DNA from: Microvelia longipes
Taxonomy: Eukaryota; Arthropoda; Insecta; Hemiptera; Veliidae
Assembly: GCA_018340805.1 (NCBI GenBank)
Contig: JACMZG010001911.1
Span: forward strand, 37,579,476-37,643,475
DNA length: 64,000 bases
Direction of reading: 5' to 3'
The notes beneath the pieces were generated by a model. That model searched no databases, had not been told where the DNA came from, and saw nothing but the letters and a program-made list of their open reading frames with translations. How positions within the stretch are numbered: the first letter of the stretch is position 1; every line of letters starts with the position of its first letter. Shown piece after piece: positions 11,361 to 23,600 of this stretch. Made by a program: the position numbers and the translations under genes.

Positions 11361-13057
11361 TTGCATAATGAGCAATTTTCATCGCCTCGCTTAACATACC
11401 TGTTTTACAGCCCCGTGAAGCGAAGCGATGAAACTTCGCTAAATACATAGAGATATGTCATGAATATCAACATCAAAGATAAAGTTACAACAAAAACATG
11501 TGGGGGGCCTCTGTGGGGAAAGGCCTTCGAGAAGCTACAGGCCTCGGAGGCCCGATAATTTACATTACACTTCCTGAAGAATACTAATGAATTACATTGT
11601 CCTTGAACTTAAACAGATACATATTTACTTATTTATTTATTTTTTTTTTTTTCAATTTTTTAAAGCGCATGTTTCACCGAGTATTCCATGCGCTCAGGCT
11701 ATGTATGATATTGGTATTAGCTTTTATTAATGATTAAATTACAATTAAAATGTATATGATTTTATCCTATTATGAGGTTTTCCAGCCTTTATTTTTTCCC
11801 TCTATTGTTGCTTAATATATTAAAGAGAATTGTTTAAACTGTACTATTCTTATTAACATTTCTATGATTTATTATTATATTCTTCCTTAGGTTTAGGGCA
11901 TAAGAGTTAAAATTTCAGGATTAAACAAGGTAACTTACATTTTAATAACTGGAAAACCTCTTACAGCACAAGCAAAAATATGGTTTAAATTTTATCAATC
12001 ATTTTAGTCCTGATTCAATCTAATTACAGCATTCCATTATTTATCTCATTTTCCATTTAAATACACATATTGTACAACGTTTAATTGATATACTATTATT
12101 ATTATTATTACTGCTTTAAGTTAATTAAGAATTAGACTTAAGTCTAGTTAATGAAGAGAAACGATAATCAAATTTAGAGTGTTTAAAAAACATACACAAT
12201 CGACTATTTTACATCACACTTCTTCAATAATACTATTCAATCCTTTTATTCTTATATTTATACAAATCACATTTATTTGATCTTGAAAACAAAGAACAAC
12301 GCTACCAAAACGCTGCCAAAACTGTATTGTTTCGATTCCAATTCAATAAATCAAGATAGACAAATTAGTATATGCTCAGAGTTCGACAAGATATGCACTA
12401 CCAACCTTTTTTACATCTTACTAGTAGATGTACTAATAAATCTCATTATCCTTGAACTTAAATGTAAATACATGTATTTAATGTTATAAATTAAATGTAT
12501 TTAATCATAAAAATAAAGAACAGAAACCATAAACCTCTACAAGAGTAGTAGATATAGTGCTATAAAATAAAAAATATAAGAGTTAAATAAATTAAAAACT
12601 AAATTTCAAGAGTGATTTATGTGTAAACATTTGACATCTATTTTAAAATGTAAAAATATTTCACATCACAGACGATTAAATACAATTAGACAAAATACTT
12701 TTAAAAACGTTTAATAGAAAAATTGCAAGCAATTAACATGTAGAATCTAATTCTTAAAAAAATATTTCTAAATAACTCTTGGACGAAAGAAAGCTATAAA
12801 TTCATGCCTATTTTTTATTGTTGTAAATTAAGAGACTTTTAAATAAAATTATGAAAAAAATAATACGGAAGTATGAATGCCTTTTAGAATTATATAATAA
12901 ATAAATACTTGTTTTTAGAGCCTAGCTCTTATTTCACCCTGGATAGTCTGCTATCCCAGACAGACAGTACAAGGAAATGCTCCCTGTACTTCTTTTGAAT
13001 CCCCACATTGCTCTATTTTAAGCATTTTATACAAAAAGTTAATAAAAATTTACTCAC
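11358..13057. other. Milton intron 3, AT-rich, no exon supported
   Basis: A GC-richer patch at 12925-13012 reads openly for about 25 codons on the minus strand, but no splice sites give a phase that fits the adjacent milton exon. A 70-codon frame at 12277-12489 is unsupported. Confidence 0.45.
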
Positions 13058-13159
13058 AAAAATAATTAAGCGTTTCTCTAATTTGTTCAGGAGTTAATGG
13101 GCTGATTTCCTCTGGTTTTAAAGCTGGACTGGGAATGTACCAATCTTGATTTTCATAAC
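13058..13159 (-). CDS. milt: milton/TRAK exon 3 of those visible (HAP1 N-terminal domain)
   Basis: Minus-strand exon of 102 nt between a strong acceptor (TTTTTTGTTTAG, ending at 13160) and a strong donor (TTTTT then GTGAGT at 13057). It takes two bases to complete a glycine codon, reads 33 codons and leaves one base (phase 1 in, 1 out). It encodes YENQDWYIPSPAL followed by ISPLTPEQIRETLNYF. This is the conserved stretch of TRAK/milton proteins directly before the coiled coil that binds kinesin heavy chain. In insect milton the motif GYENQDW-IPSPAL---LTPEQIRETLNYF is nearly invariant, as I recall it. TRAK/milton proteins link mitochondria, through the GTPase Miro, to kinesin-1 and dynein. The upstream partner is 25656-25760, with a matching phase. 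The following exon (starting with the conserved LLC--R--QMTKTY stretch) was not found in readable sequence. Confidence 0.9.
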
Positions 13160-13267
13160 CTAAACAAAAAAAAAATGTAATTAGTTAAATATAACGAATT
13201 ATATAGAACATAAGAACATAGATGATTTTTTAATCAACTCATAAAAAACAATATTTACATAAAATAA

Positions 13268-16206
13268 GGCCCGTATTCAGAATCATTTTAAAAAAATCTC
13301 TCCTAGGTTGTTCCTAGCCTTCTCCTAGGTTGTTCCTAGCTTTCTCCTAGGCCTAGCGGTATTCAGAATCAGTTTTTGAAATCTCTCCTAGGTTGTTCCT
13401 AGGTTGTTCCTAGCTTCTTCCTAGCTTCTTCCTAGCCTTCTCCTAGCTTTTAAAAAATCAACCCTAGGAATGATTTTACGTAAATTTATTCGTGCTAAAA
13501 CGTTAATATAACAAAAATAGAATAAAAACTTACTTTAGAGTTAATTATAACTTAATTTTATATTTATCTTTACAATAATTTGAACCTCAATTTTACGTAA
13601 ACAGACATTTTTTTGACAACTAGCGCTACCTAGTAGAGAACTGTAAAACTAATAATATTGAGATATTCTACAAAAATAAACAAATGATGTGTAAACAAAC
13701 CTGGCACAGAATAAACTCCCTTAAAATACGTAAATTTGTAATGACAACAAACTTATATTTATAGTTGCCGATTATTTTAAAGTATATCTAATGTGAAAGT
13801 GCGTGACCTTGACCCAGTGAAGGTTTGAAACTAGAGAATGATTTGCATTTTATTTTTACTTATGAAGAAATCATTATATGTCATTAATGTACTATTTAAA
13901 TGTTTTTACAATAACATAGTTAGTGATAATAAAAACAGGTTAAACTTTCGTAGAGTGTATGGGTGCCACATTTTTGAATTGTAAGTTTATAGGAGAAATT
14001 ATTATACTTGACATAAATAAATCATCATATTATAGGGTTGTATAAACCCTACAGTTGGTACTTCCATTTTTTCACACTGATCTATAAAGTCATATCTCGT
14101 AAAGTCAAATTAGTTTACGTAGCAATTAGTTCGTTTTAGGCGTTTTAAAAGCGGTTGATACTGTGAACAGTTTAAAAACTACACAAAACAAAAATGTATA
14201 ATATACTTTTCAGTCTTGTTTACTTCTATATGTTAGCCAATTTGCCCGTAATTATTTAGTTTAGTTTAGACCTTTCCAGTAATTATTATATATTCAATAA
14301 AATATACTCAGCACTAGTATTATTTTATTTATTTTCTATAAGGTTTCATCAAGTTTATGATACTTTCCATTTATAATAATTGATAGCATTTATTGCAAGG
14401 TTAGCAATCAAGAAGGCGGTCGCTCAAAACGGGGATTTTCAAAACAGTTAACAGCTCTACTTCATTCTAGATGGGAATATACAACACTACCACGTTAAGG
14501 CAGAGTTTTGAATCCCACATTCTAATGGGGAGATACATCAATAAGTATAATGTTTACTCTACCAACATAATGTAAACAATGCTTACTATCCCCGTTATGA
14601 TTGTTACTTAGCTGATCTTTCTAATCAAATCAGCATTAAACATCTCTGAGTTCATACGTTGTGAACGTAGAGATCACGATTTTCTTTACGTCGTGAACTG
14701 AGTGTATTTTTTATAGTATTCATAAGCCTATTGCTTAGGGAAAAACATTTGTTATAGCTTAACAAAAAATTAAAAAATGTAAATGGAATGTAAAAAATTT
14801 GCTTCGGGTATATAATCGACCATATCAAATATAAATACGTCACGGAAGTTACGTTTTGTTGCAGAAAGTTTCTTTGTTTACATAATAAAGCAATGCTATT
14901 GGTCACTTTAGGATCACAAAAAATAAATAATAGGATCCTTTGTTTCATTTTGTTTTGATATGAGCCAATATGTATTTTGACGTCACACTTTCGCGACGAT
15001 TAACATAGTGCTCATGAAGAAGATATACAGGGTGGTGCATTTCACCCTGCACTGGTGCATTTCACCAATACATCACTTTGATTAACTCAGCTTCGTATGG
15101 AGCTATCGCGATAAAATTCGTTACAACCCCACTAAGTTGACAACTGGAAGTTTGAATACCCAATTATTATGTTGTTAATCGTCTGGTATGTATGGTCATC
15201 ATATTACCGATATGTGATTTTTTACAGTAACTTTAGATTATATTGGAGCAAACCTTTGCGTCATATTCTGAACATTTGATACTAATAAAATGAAATTCCG
15301 GTAAATTTTTTGTAATTTTCCCGGGTGGTACCCCCAAATTTATTAGGGGACACGTCCAAAAAAACATTTTTTACTGGCGCAAAATCCGTTTCAGGTCAAA
15401 AAGAAGTGTTTGGAGCAATAAAACAAATTTTTGATTTTTTTGGGGGCAACACCCCCAAAATTTATAAGGGGAGCCAACCAAAAAAAAAAAAAAAAAATTT
15501 AATGGCTCAAAATCCGTTTCAGGTCAATAGAATTTGTTTGGAGCAATAAAACAAATTTTTGATTTTTTTGGGGCAGCTCCCCCAAAATTTATAAGGGGTA
15601 ACCGACCAAAAATTTTTTTATTGCCTCAAAATCCGTTTCAGGTCAAAAGAAGTTGTTTGGAGCAATAAAAAAATTAGACTTTTTGGGGCAGCACCCCAAA
15701 ATTTATAAGGGGGAGCCGACCAAAAATTGTTTTTATTAGCTCGAAATCCGTTTTAGGTTAAAAGAAGTGTGTTTGGAGCAATAAAAAAAATTTGACTTTT
15801 GGGTCAGCACCCCAAAATTTATAAGGGGGTGACAACCAAAATATTTTTCGCCCTGAACCACTCTTGTTTAGCCAAAACGGATTTTAAGCTCAAAAACAAT
15901 TATTAAAATAGAACAAAAAATGACTAGAGAGAATCTAGGGACGATTTAAGGTACCTCTCTACCTACCTTGGATCTTCCTAGGTTGTTCCTAGCTTTTTCC
16001 TAGCCTTTTCCTAGAATTTAAGGTGCAAAGTTAGGAAAAGGCTAGGAGAAACCTAGGAGAGATCTCTTCCTAGCCCTAGGGACGGTTAAAAATGTTCTAA
16101 AATGGACACTAAAAGCTAGGAAGAAGCTAGGAAAAAGCTAGGAACAACCTAGGAAGAACCTAGGAGAGATTTTTTTTGCAACTTTTGATCATTCTGAATA
16201 CGGGCC
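13268..16206. mobile_element. PIF/Harbinger-like non-autonomous DNA transposon, 2939 bp
   Basis: The two ends are inverted repeats: the left starts GGCCCGTATTCAGAATCA and the right ends TGATCATTCTGAATACGGGCC. Both are flanked directly by TAA (13265-13267 and 16207-16209), a 3-bp TWA-type target duplication as made by PIF/Harbinger elements. Next to each end is a subterminal array built on TCCTAGGTTGTTCCTAGCTT, on the left in one orientation (13308-13450) and on the right in the other (15965-16170). A second internal copy of the left terminus (CGGTATTCAGAATCAG) lies at about 13357. No transposase is recognisable; the 98-codon frame at 14652-14948 has no known motif. It sits 108 bp upstream of a milton exon. 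Confidence 0.8.
15320..15845 (+). repeat. Tandem array of about 120-bp units inside the Harbinger-like element
   Basis: Five diverged units each contain CCCAAAATTTATAAGGGG, a CCAAAAAT spacer, AAAATCCGTTTCAGGTCAAA and TTTGGAGCAATAAA. Units start near 15330, 15445, 15577, 15688 and 15804. The 74-codon frame at 15325-15549 is produced by this array and is not a gene. Confidence 0.85.
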
Positions 16207-16209
16207 TAA

Positions 16210-17939
16210 GACTTAGATACTTTGATTTATAGAAGTTACATAAAATGCATTTACTTTAATATTATAATAATATAAAAGTCGAAAATATAAGGGCCATAGC
16301 CTTATATTTAAGACCAAGCAACAGAACAAATTATTAGAATAATATACTGTGTTTTACAGTAGCCAGAATTACTACCGTGTAGAAAATTTGAGGAAACCAC
16401 TTAAGGATCTAAGGAAAGGGTAATAATTTAGAGTATTATGACGTTGTGAGAGAAATAGAGAGTTGAAACTTAGCACAAATTTTTAACAGAAGGCATAGTT
16501 GTAATAAATTTATAAGATCATGTAAAACTACTTTGCTGTCATCAAAACTTTTAAACACGTAAAAATCGAAAATTTGACAAAAAAAAGTTTAAGTTGAGGC
16601 CGTAGGAGGCCCATTTTTTAACGTAAGTACTTTACATCTAAGTATTTTTTAGTTTAAACATTATTTTTTACCAAATACATTACAAACCGTCAATATTAGC
16701 AATTTTTTTAGTCCATAGGTTATATACTCAATAAAAACCTAAATATAAAAAAAATATTACTTGATTGAATAGCTTTCTACTGTAATACTTTCCATAACAT
16801 TACTTAACATTGAGTTAGTTAAGTTAAATATGTTAACTTCAAAGACATGTTTAAAGTTAAAACTTTTAACTCCAAGAGAGTTCAAAGTTAGTTAACTTCT
16901 AAGGCATGGGTCTAATTCATTTATGTTGAGCGAAGCGAGACTAGTAAATATCCCATTAAGCTTTAGGTAAAAAACAAAATTAAATGTTTGTAAAAACTAA
17001 TGATAATTTAGCCAAAACATAAAATTTATAATATTTATATGATAATTGTAAGAATAATTCCTTATGTTCATTGTTTCCTTAATTATTCGATACTTTAAGA
17101 AGAAGATAAAATAGATACAACAATAAAAAAATAACATATTCAAGGGATTTACAAAGCTGGTAGTATTAGCCATTCATAAATCATATCGTGACTACATTGA
17201 AAATGGTTCGTTATAATATTATAACATTTCGACTATAGTAAGAATAATTAAATCCAATATTTTAACTTTCATTTCTTCTTTTAAAACAAACACGATTATT
17301 ATTCATAATATGGAAATATTTCCTAATGTGGACAAAACACATTTTGAATGCGTATATATAATTAGAATTAATTATACAAATAAGGAATTAAATAATTAAC
17401 TCAAATGTATTAATGAAAAACAACGTATTCGAACACGAAAAGAAAATACACTTCATAATCTCACACAGTCATTTCCTCTTAAAGTCGGGTGAAAATTCAA
17501 CTTAAATAAATGCAAGATTTAAAAAAAAATTTTGATGGCAGTTTCCTTCGAACTTTAATTATGCACATTTCATTTTGAACTTTTTGGAACCTAGAGTAAA
17601 GTCGCAATATAATAATCGCACTTTATACGGAGTTCTTTCTTATTTTTGGTTGTTTAGACAAAGCTTAAAATGTGCACAGTTTCCCGGTCACATAAGAAAT
17701 AAAAAAAAAATCTTGGGAAAATTTTAGAGGGCCTTTCACGCTATGCGCCTTGTTGTTAACATTTTGTATATTTTGATTTTACATAGCCGTAAACCTATAT
17801 TATAGCAACTTAAAAAAAATCCTGACAGTCTTTTCGTTTTAGAATCACTTTTAATCAATTAAGCGCGATAAAAAACATAAAAAACTATACTCTACTTCAA
17901 CCCCTTTGCAAAAATACAGTTTTTTTAAACGACGTCATC

Positions 17940-17941
<2 letters not shown>
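16210..17941. other. AT-rich milton intron
   Basis: No supported exon. A weak minus-oriented fragment of repeat A (GAGTTGAAACTTAGCACAAA) lies at about 16452-16560. Confidence 0.45.

Positions 17942-18022
<81 letters not shown>
17942..18022. repeat. (TA)n microsatellite
   Basis: About 80 bp of TA with one interruption (ATATTATATA, near 17988). Confidence 0.97.
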
Positions 18023-18027
<5 letters not shown>

Positions 18028-18274
18028 AAAAATCGCAAAAAGTTTACAATACGTAATGGAAAATATAATAAAAGAACATGGTTTCATGTCAGTTTTATTT
18101 ATAATTAAATAATTTTACAAGGAAAACATAAAATTTATTAACACTTATTTTATTGTTTTGTTGTTTAACCGCAATGATCATAAAGAGTAAGCATAAAATA
18201 TGCAATTAAAGAGATAATGGAATAAAACACTGTCATAATTGTGCTTCCTTACCTATAGGTTTAAAATTATAGTT

Positions 18275-18405
18275 TATAAGGCATATAATATTGTCATATG
18301 AGCTATTGTGTTTACAACATATGTGCTCATCTATTCATGTAAATACTTCGAGGACTGTGTTAGCCACAGGTACTGAAGCCTCTTTGTAATTGTAAAACTA
18401 GAAAA
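18275..18405 (+). repeat. Repeat E copy
   Basis: Shares CATATAATATTGTCATATGA, GTGTTTACAACATA, GTGCTCATCTATT and the TCGAGGACTGTGTTA block with segments at 26995-27110 and 48785-48870, in the same order. It is a small dispersed repeat of unknown class. Confidence 0.5.
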
Positions 18406-18644
18406 CATTATTAAAACAATTCTTTCCTTCATTTAACTTAAATTAAAGGTTTAACTCAAATTAGATTGGCATTTGATCTGTAAATTGTTTACAAGAAATG
18501 TGCACATTAATGAGATGTGCTAGAGAGGGATATGGTAGTGGTTTCTTTCTAATCGGAAACTCTAATTTTGGAGATGATGTTTTCAATGGTGTTCTAACAT
18601 CATAGAATTAATTTTTATCATCAAATTTATTTTTGTAAATAGTC

Positions 18645-19385
18645 TTTTTTTACTTTTCTTCGTTTATACCGTAGTATATAGGAAAATTATTGTGTTTGCA
18701 ACAAAATCCGAAACCGGGATGTCACCGGGTTCATCCGTTTGACATCCAACTCAACAACCACTCCTTCTGGTTTTCACAATGTTGTCTGTCTGTATGTGTG
18801 TCTGTTATCATAGTAGCTACTAGTCTAATCATGCTAGAAAGTTAAAACTATACACAAAAATCATTTATTAGGTGTAGTTGTGCTATTCGGAAAAATCGAA
18901 AAATCATAAAACGAGGAAACATGCTGAGATCTGGCACGCATGTAGCTATGTTTAAGACTAACATATATGCTAAGTTTCATCATCTCATTATCGCATTAGT
19001 TCAATTTTTATCAAATGACTTGTGTACGTCTTTTTTAAAAATTGTAAAAAAGGAAACATTCTAATTGAGCTAAAACTTGGCACAAGTATGTACCTTTACG
19101 TAATAAATAAGGGCACCAAGTTTCATTTCATTACAAGTATATCAGCATTAGTAAGCATAAGTAAGCAGCATTGAGCGAGGTCAGTGATGTATGGGTGACC
19201 GCTGAGAATAAAAACGGATGTATTTACTATTTAAAGGACGAGCGAAGCCAGTCTGAAGACGTGCTGCAGCATAAATTTTGTGAATTTTATAATCTGAGAA
19301 CGAGCGAAGCGAATCCAAAGTAGGGAGGATAAGCGCAGCAAGTTTGATATGATGAGAAAAAGTTTCGAGGTAACCGATTTTAATA
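18645..19385 (-). repeat. Repeat A, nearly complete copy
   Basis: Read on the minus strand it starts ATCGGTTACCTCGAAAC (19385) and ends with the stem-loop block and AAGAAAAGTAAAA (18645). It contains all internal blocks of the family, including two copies of a GAGCGAAGC motif (plus strand), CAGTGATGTATGGGTGACC, TCATTTATTAGGTGTAGTTG and TGTCTGTCTGTATGTGTGTC. Confidence 0.85.
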
Positions 19386-20479
19386 AGTTTTATAAGAAGC
19401 TATTTATACGTCGAGTAAGATTAATCGCAAATCTAATTAGTTCTTCCTCTCATAGGATTTGATTTTTTAGCCAAGATTTTTTAAAATTGATGCAACCATT
19501 AAAATATACAGACTAGACACTAGACACCATTTTTTTCGTTTCTAGGGATTTAAAAAAAAGTAAACATGTTTGATTGTATTGGCTAATCAATGGCTATTCT
19601 ATTCTAAGGGATTTAAAGGTGGAGAAACGTCAACATGAAAAAACTAGGGGTATTTCCTTACTTAACTACTAGTTAAGTTAACTAACTAAACTAGGGGAAG
19701 TATTTGCAATACTTCCCCCACATGGAGGGGAAAGTGCTCCTCCGAATGGAGGTATGAAATTTTTAGTTATAGAAATAGTGAGTTATCATAATAAAATGAC
19801 GCTTATGATTGTTTTATATTGTCTTATTTTATATTCTATTGTCTACCTTCCTTTTACCCAGACGTATATAAAATTAAAGGATCAATATATTTTACTTGAA
19901 ATACAAACTTAAGTGCACAAGAAGAACCTTCAACATTAATTAAATAATACATATTTATGCTAAAAGGAACGAAAACAGAATATTACTGACAAGGATAATA
20001 ATTTTAGCCCCCAAGCTGAAAGCCACGGAAGATGATAGAAATTATTTATAAGACGAAGCCGAGGAATTATTTACAAAGTCGCAGGAAGTCCAATTTACAA
20101 TTGGACTGCCAATGCGAAGCCCAGGTAGACAAAATGCTAGGTATCTGTAATAGTTCCTTTCTTGACGGGTAGCATACAATATTTTACCAGCTCACACTGG
20201 AGTCAGGGTTTAAACTTCAATATTACATGATAAATCTTTCAAAAAGTTTCAATTAAAATATAAATGAGGATCTCAAAGAAATACATATTTATTAACTGCA
20301 CAACTCACTCTTAGAAACATTTTACTTAAAAATGCAAATGAGCGGAATATAAACACCCTAAAAAGCACATGCTATTAAAAAACAAGAGAACGTCGACCTC
20401 TTGGCCGCTCTGCTACGAATTGTCGGCACTAGGGCCCGATTTTAGTTCGTTCTAAACACCTTTTTAAGATTTGAAATTT
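19386..20479. other. Intronic DNA, no gene seen
   Basis: Contains a short direct/inverted play of TTAACTAACTAAACTAGG near 19678 and a GCCNAAGC-rich patch near 20010-20120 (GCCCCCAAGCTGAAAGCC, GAAGCCGAGGAATTATTTAC). I recognise no family. Confidence 0.4.
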
Positions 20480-20632
20480 TAATGATTAGTGTTTTTGGGG
20501 TCATTATTGTGTGTTAATGACCTCCTCACACATATTTCATCAACAATAAGGATAAAAATATTGATCTTAGTACAAAGTTTTATTTGTCCCTAGAAACGTC
20601 TAGGAACAAAAATCTCGTACATACATACATGT

Positions 20633-20634
<2 letters not shown>
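20480..20634 (-). repeat. Repeat F copy abutting a (TA)n tract
   Basis: The block AACAAAAATCTCGTACATAC with GTCATTATTGTGTGTTAATGAC upstream is the reverse complement of the 48920-49110 segment (GTATGTACGAGATTTTTGTG and TGACGTTATTAACACACAATA). A third copy is near 52810-52960. Confidence 0.6.

Positions 20635-20724
<90 letters not shown>
20635..20724. repeat. (TA)n microsatellite
   Basis: About 90 bp of pure AT dinucleotide, directly joined to repeat F on the left and repeat G on the right. The 114-codon minus frame crossing it is an artefact. Confidence 0.97.
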
Positions 20725-20727
<3 letters not shown>

Positions 20728-20820
20728 AGTCTTCCCTTCTAAAAAATTCACCCCTACCCCTACCTCTTTCCATGACCCTAACCTCAAAAGCTCATTTTTA
20801 CTTTGAAAATTCGCTAAAAA
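20725..20820 (+). repeat. Repeat G copy with SINE-like tail
   Basis: The blocks GAGTCTTCCCTTCTAAAAAA, CCTCTTTCCATGACCCTAAC, CTCAAAAGCTCATTTTTA and the tail TTTGAAAATTCGCTAAAA also occur in this order at 36841-36930, and in part at 5010-5075 (inverted) and 38765-38842. The tail resembles that of the SINE copies at 44 and 53 kb. Confidence 0.6.
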
Positions 20821-20824
20821 GACA

Positions 20825-22099
20825 CGTAATAAACATATGTAATTAATAAAACTAATAAAACAAAAATTAATTAAAAGAGAAACATATATAGGTTGAGTTC
20901 TGTCCGAGATTCCACGCACAGTTGGAAACGGCACTCTTATAAGGAAATTTCACACACAGACTGTAAGCTTCTCTTATAATTACAATTTTTATCACGTATA
21001 AACAAAATTAACTTCTTATAGTATAAGATCTCACAGAAAAGTCTAAAATTAACATACAAAAGACATAATAGCATGAATAAAAATAAAAGAAAACTGTTTA
21101 ATTGATGAGAAATATGAAAAAAAGTATAAGAAGAAAAAAGACATTGTGCAACTACGCACAATTTTAAATAAACAGGGGAGTTTAAAAAAACAATACAACT
21201 CCACTGAAAAGGATTAGTGGAGAGATTCGTGCTATGGAGGAATCAAGAGATACCACTTCACAAAGAATAAGTAAAAAAGGGAAATTTTGTCAAAAGCAAA
21301 TTTTTAAACATAAAGAAAAAATAGTTACTTCATTTCTTAAACTTAAATAACTTTTAAGATGTTTTATAACCTAGTTTAAGAAATAATTAATTAATAAAAA
21401 TATGAATGATTAAAACAACAATAAATAAAATACTTTCAGGTCATGAATTATACTTATTATAAATCATAGTATAAAAGATTATGAAATTTCCAAAAATAAT
21501 AAATCTAGCTCTTATGAAAGAAGCGTCACCGTTATAATATTAGGTAGAAGTAAGTGGAAAAATGCAATATTATTGTTAAGCTTTTCATCTTAAAGGACCT
21601 CACATGTGCCAATACTTAATTTAAGAAATGATTAATCTCTCTCTTTTACATTATTTATTAACAGATTAATATTTAAAGAATATATCTTATTAATATTATA
21701 ACACAAGATAAATGCTTGAAATGCAGTATTTGAGCCATTTTTAAGTCTTAAGGAATTTATTTGAAGAGTCTTAGGGAAATCTATTAATATAAGTCATTCT
21801 TACTAACTTTTAAGATATCTAAATCTGTATAAATATCAAAATTACTAAGGCTAGTCTTTGCACTCTCACCAAGTTTGATTCTACCAATGAATCATATCAT
21901 ATCACTGGTCAAAAAGATCCTAGACCTTGTCCGGGGAAAAGGATTATTCTGACCTGGACCAATTGAGGGGATTGTACAATAGACTTCCAGTCGCAGTGCA
22001 AATGGGGTCTATCCTCGACTCCAACCCCAATCTTTAATAATAATAATAAGGTTAGTCTTATCTAGCTAATGCCGTTCAACATCATTTATGGGCAAACAT
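20825..22099. other. Intronic DNA, no gene seen
   Basis: The 74-codon minus frame at 20937-21161 is a leucine/phenylalanine-rich chance frame. A GC-richer patch at about 21900-22020 has no recognised identity. Confidence 0.4.
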
Positions 22100-22228
22100 A
22101 AGTCCAGGAGGTTTTAAAAAACCTCCTGGTGAAATAGATGAAAAATAGGTGAAATCCCTGTTTCGGTTTTTTTGCACACACAATACTTTTCCTTTTTATA
22201 TCTACGCTAACAATAAGGAAAAGTTAAA
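22100..22228 (+). repeat. Repeat A 3'-end copy with a perfect hairpin
   Basis: Carries GGTGAAATCCCTGTTTCGG, GCACACACAATACTTTTCC and AATAAGGAAAAGTTAAA, the 3' end of repeat A. Its first 30 bp form a perfect 12-bp stem with a 2-nt loop at 22104-22129 (CCAGGAGGTTTT / AAAACCTCCTGG). Confidence 0.7.
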
Positions 22229-22277
22229 GATTAAGCTAAATGAAACATTAATTACTCCCGAACCAAAAGTATTAAAA

Positions 22278-22372
22278 TTCTCTGGATGGCCCAGCTGACC
22301 TCTGCTGCCTCTAACGGCTCTACTCTGGATGGCCCAGCTGACCTCTACGGCTTCTAACGGCCCCTATGAGGC
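22278..22372 (+). repeat. 45-bp tandem duplication
   Basis: CTCTGGATGGCCCAGCTGAC starts at about 22279 and again at about 22324, each followed by CTCT or CTCTACGG and TCTAACGGC. It is a GC-rich two-copy tandem repeat. Confidence 0.75.
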
Positions 22373-22374
22373 CG

Positions 22375-23289
22375 ATATTATTCACTTTGAAAGCTACTGT
22401 CATACCATACACTTCGAGAAATATACAAGGGAAAAGAAAAAAACATTCGTTCCGAAATGTTGTTCCTCATACAATAAATAAACAAGTTCCAAAAACAGAA
22501 ACAAAATCCAAGAGTATCGACAAATTGACACTGTTTTAATTTATTGTCACGAACATCATTGACAATCGGAAACAATACACACGCAGCAAAATATGAATTT
22601 AACAATTAAATTAACGTAAGTTACGATCGAAACTGAAAACATTAATTAAAGTAAAACAGTAAAGCATTTTCTTATCGCTAAGTGTAGGAAATAGATTTTC
22701 TCTCCCACTACGCAATGTAAGGTCAAGAAGAAAAATAATTAAGCAATAAATTTAACATAATAATACAATGAGTAATGATACTATGTAGTATACTGATATA
22801 CTCATATATAGCAAACCATTTAACATTTACAAACTTAAAAACGATTGGATTTTGCAATACATTATATTTGAGCATAATAAACAATAAAAATAGGTAAGCA
22901 ACATTATAAAATAGGCAAATTAACAAACTTGATGCAAAGAAAAAAAATAAGATATGCTAAAATAATAAATAATGTTAGTAAACAATAAATATTCTCTATA
23001 GGTATAATGAAGCTGTTTGGAAAATTGTTTAATGCAATCTAAATTTGAGATCTATGATTTTGTTATGATAACATCAAATGCACAAGGTCATAATAAACCA
23101 ATCCTAGAGTAGTTGGTTCTCAACGATAATTTATATTCAATAGTTTTGCACACTAATAAGCAGTATTTATAAAAATGCAATATAAAATTCAAGGAGAAAT
23201 AAGAAATCTAAAGCGAAAGTCTTTCGTCCTTTGAAATCCTCAAGAAATAGCGCCGTCGTTGATAAGTAAATATTTATGAACTCAGTCCC
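22375..23289. other. AT-rich intronic DNA, no gene seen
   Basis: Two minus-strand frames of 67 and 75 codons (22378-22605 and 22723-22926) show no domain, no splice context and chance-like composition. Confidence 0.4.
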
Positions 23290-23600
23290 GCGTTCACAAC
23301 TCTCATAGTGTTATGAACTCAGTCCCGTTGCCAGGAAGGGGCCAGCTGAGGCGTCGCCACCCCCCGAGATAAAATGTTGCACCCTCTGACGTACTCTGAA
23401 GTACTTTTTAGCGGAAGACATTAAAGGTGCGTAAAATACCGCCCCCTATGGGATTGGTTTCGCCCCTCCTGCAACTTCTGGCTACGGGCCTCTATGAACC
23501 TGATGTTTTATTTGTCATAGAGCGGAAGTCTCATTTGTCATAGAGAAGAGAGATAAGAGGGGGCTAGTAGAGGGGGCAAACCCTATCTCAATACATTAAG
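23290..23600. other. GC-richer repeat-like patch
   Basis: TATGAACTCAGTCCCG occurs at about 23275 and again at 23311. The patch continues with GTCGCCACCCCCCGAG, GCCCCTCCTGCAACTTCTGG and CTACGGGCCTCTATGAAC, and a doubled TTTGTCATAGAG follows (23511 and 23531). The wording CTGGCTACGGGCCTCT resembles the CAGTGGCGTAG-type ends of hAT elements read inverted, but I could not define two ends. Confidence 0.3.

Noticed and set aside
12925..13012. GC-richer open block as the next milton exon
   Set aside because: No acceptor gives the phase needed after 13058, and the translation does not resemble the conserved LLC--R--QMTKTY stretch.
13620..13640. Second CTCF-like word near CTAGCGCTACCTAGTAG
   Set aside because: Has a mismatch in the GGC core and lies inside the CCTAGG-rich transposon.
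14652..14948. 98-codon minus frame as a Harbinger transposase
   Set aside because: No DDE or Myb-like motif; composition is chance-like.
20590..20934. 114-codon minus frame
   Set aside because: Created by reading through the (TA)n tract (tyrosine-isoleucine run).
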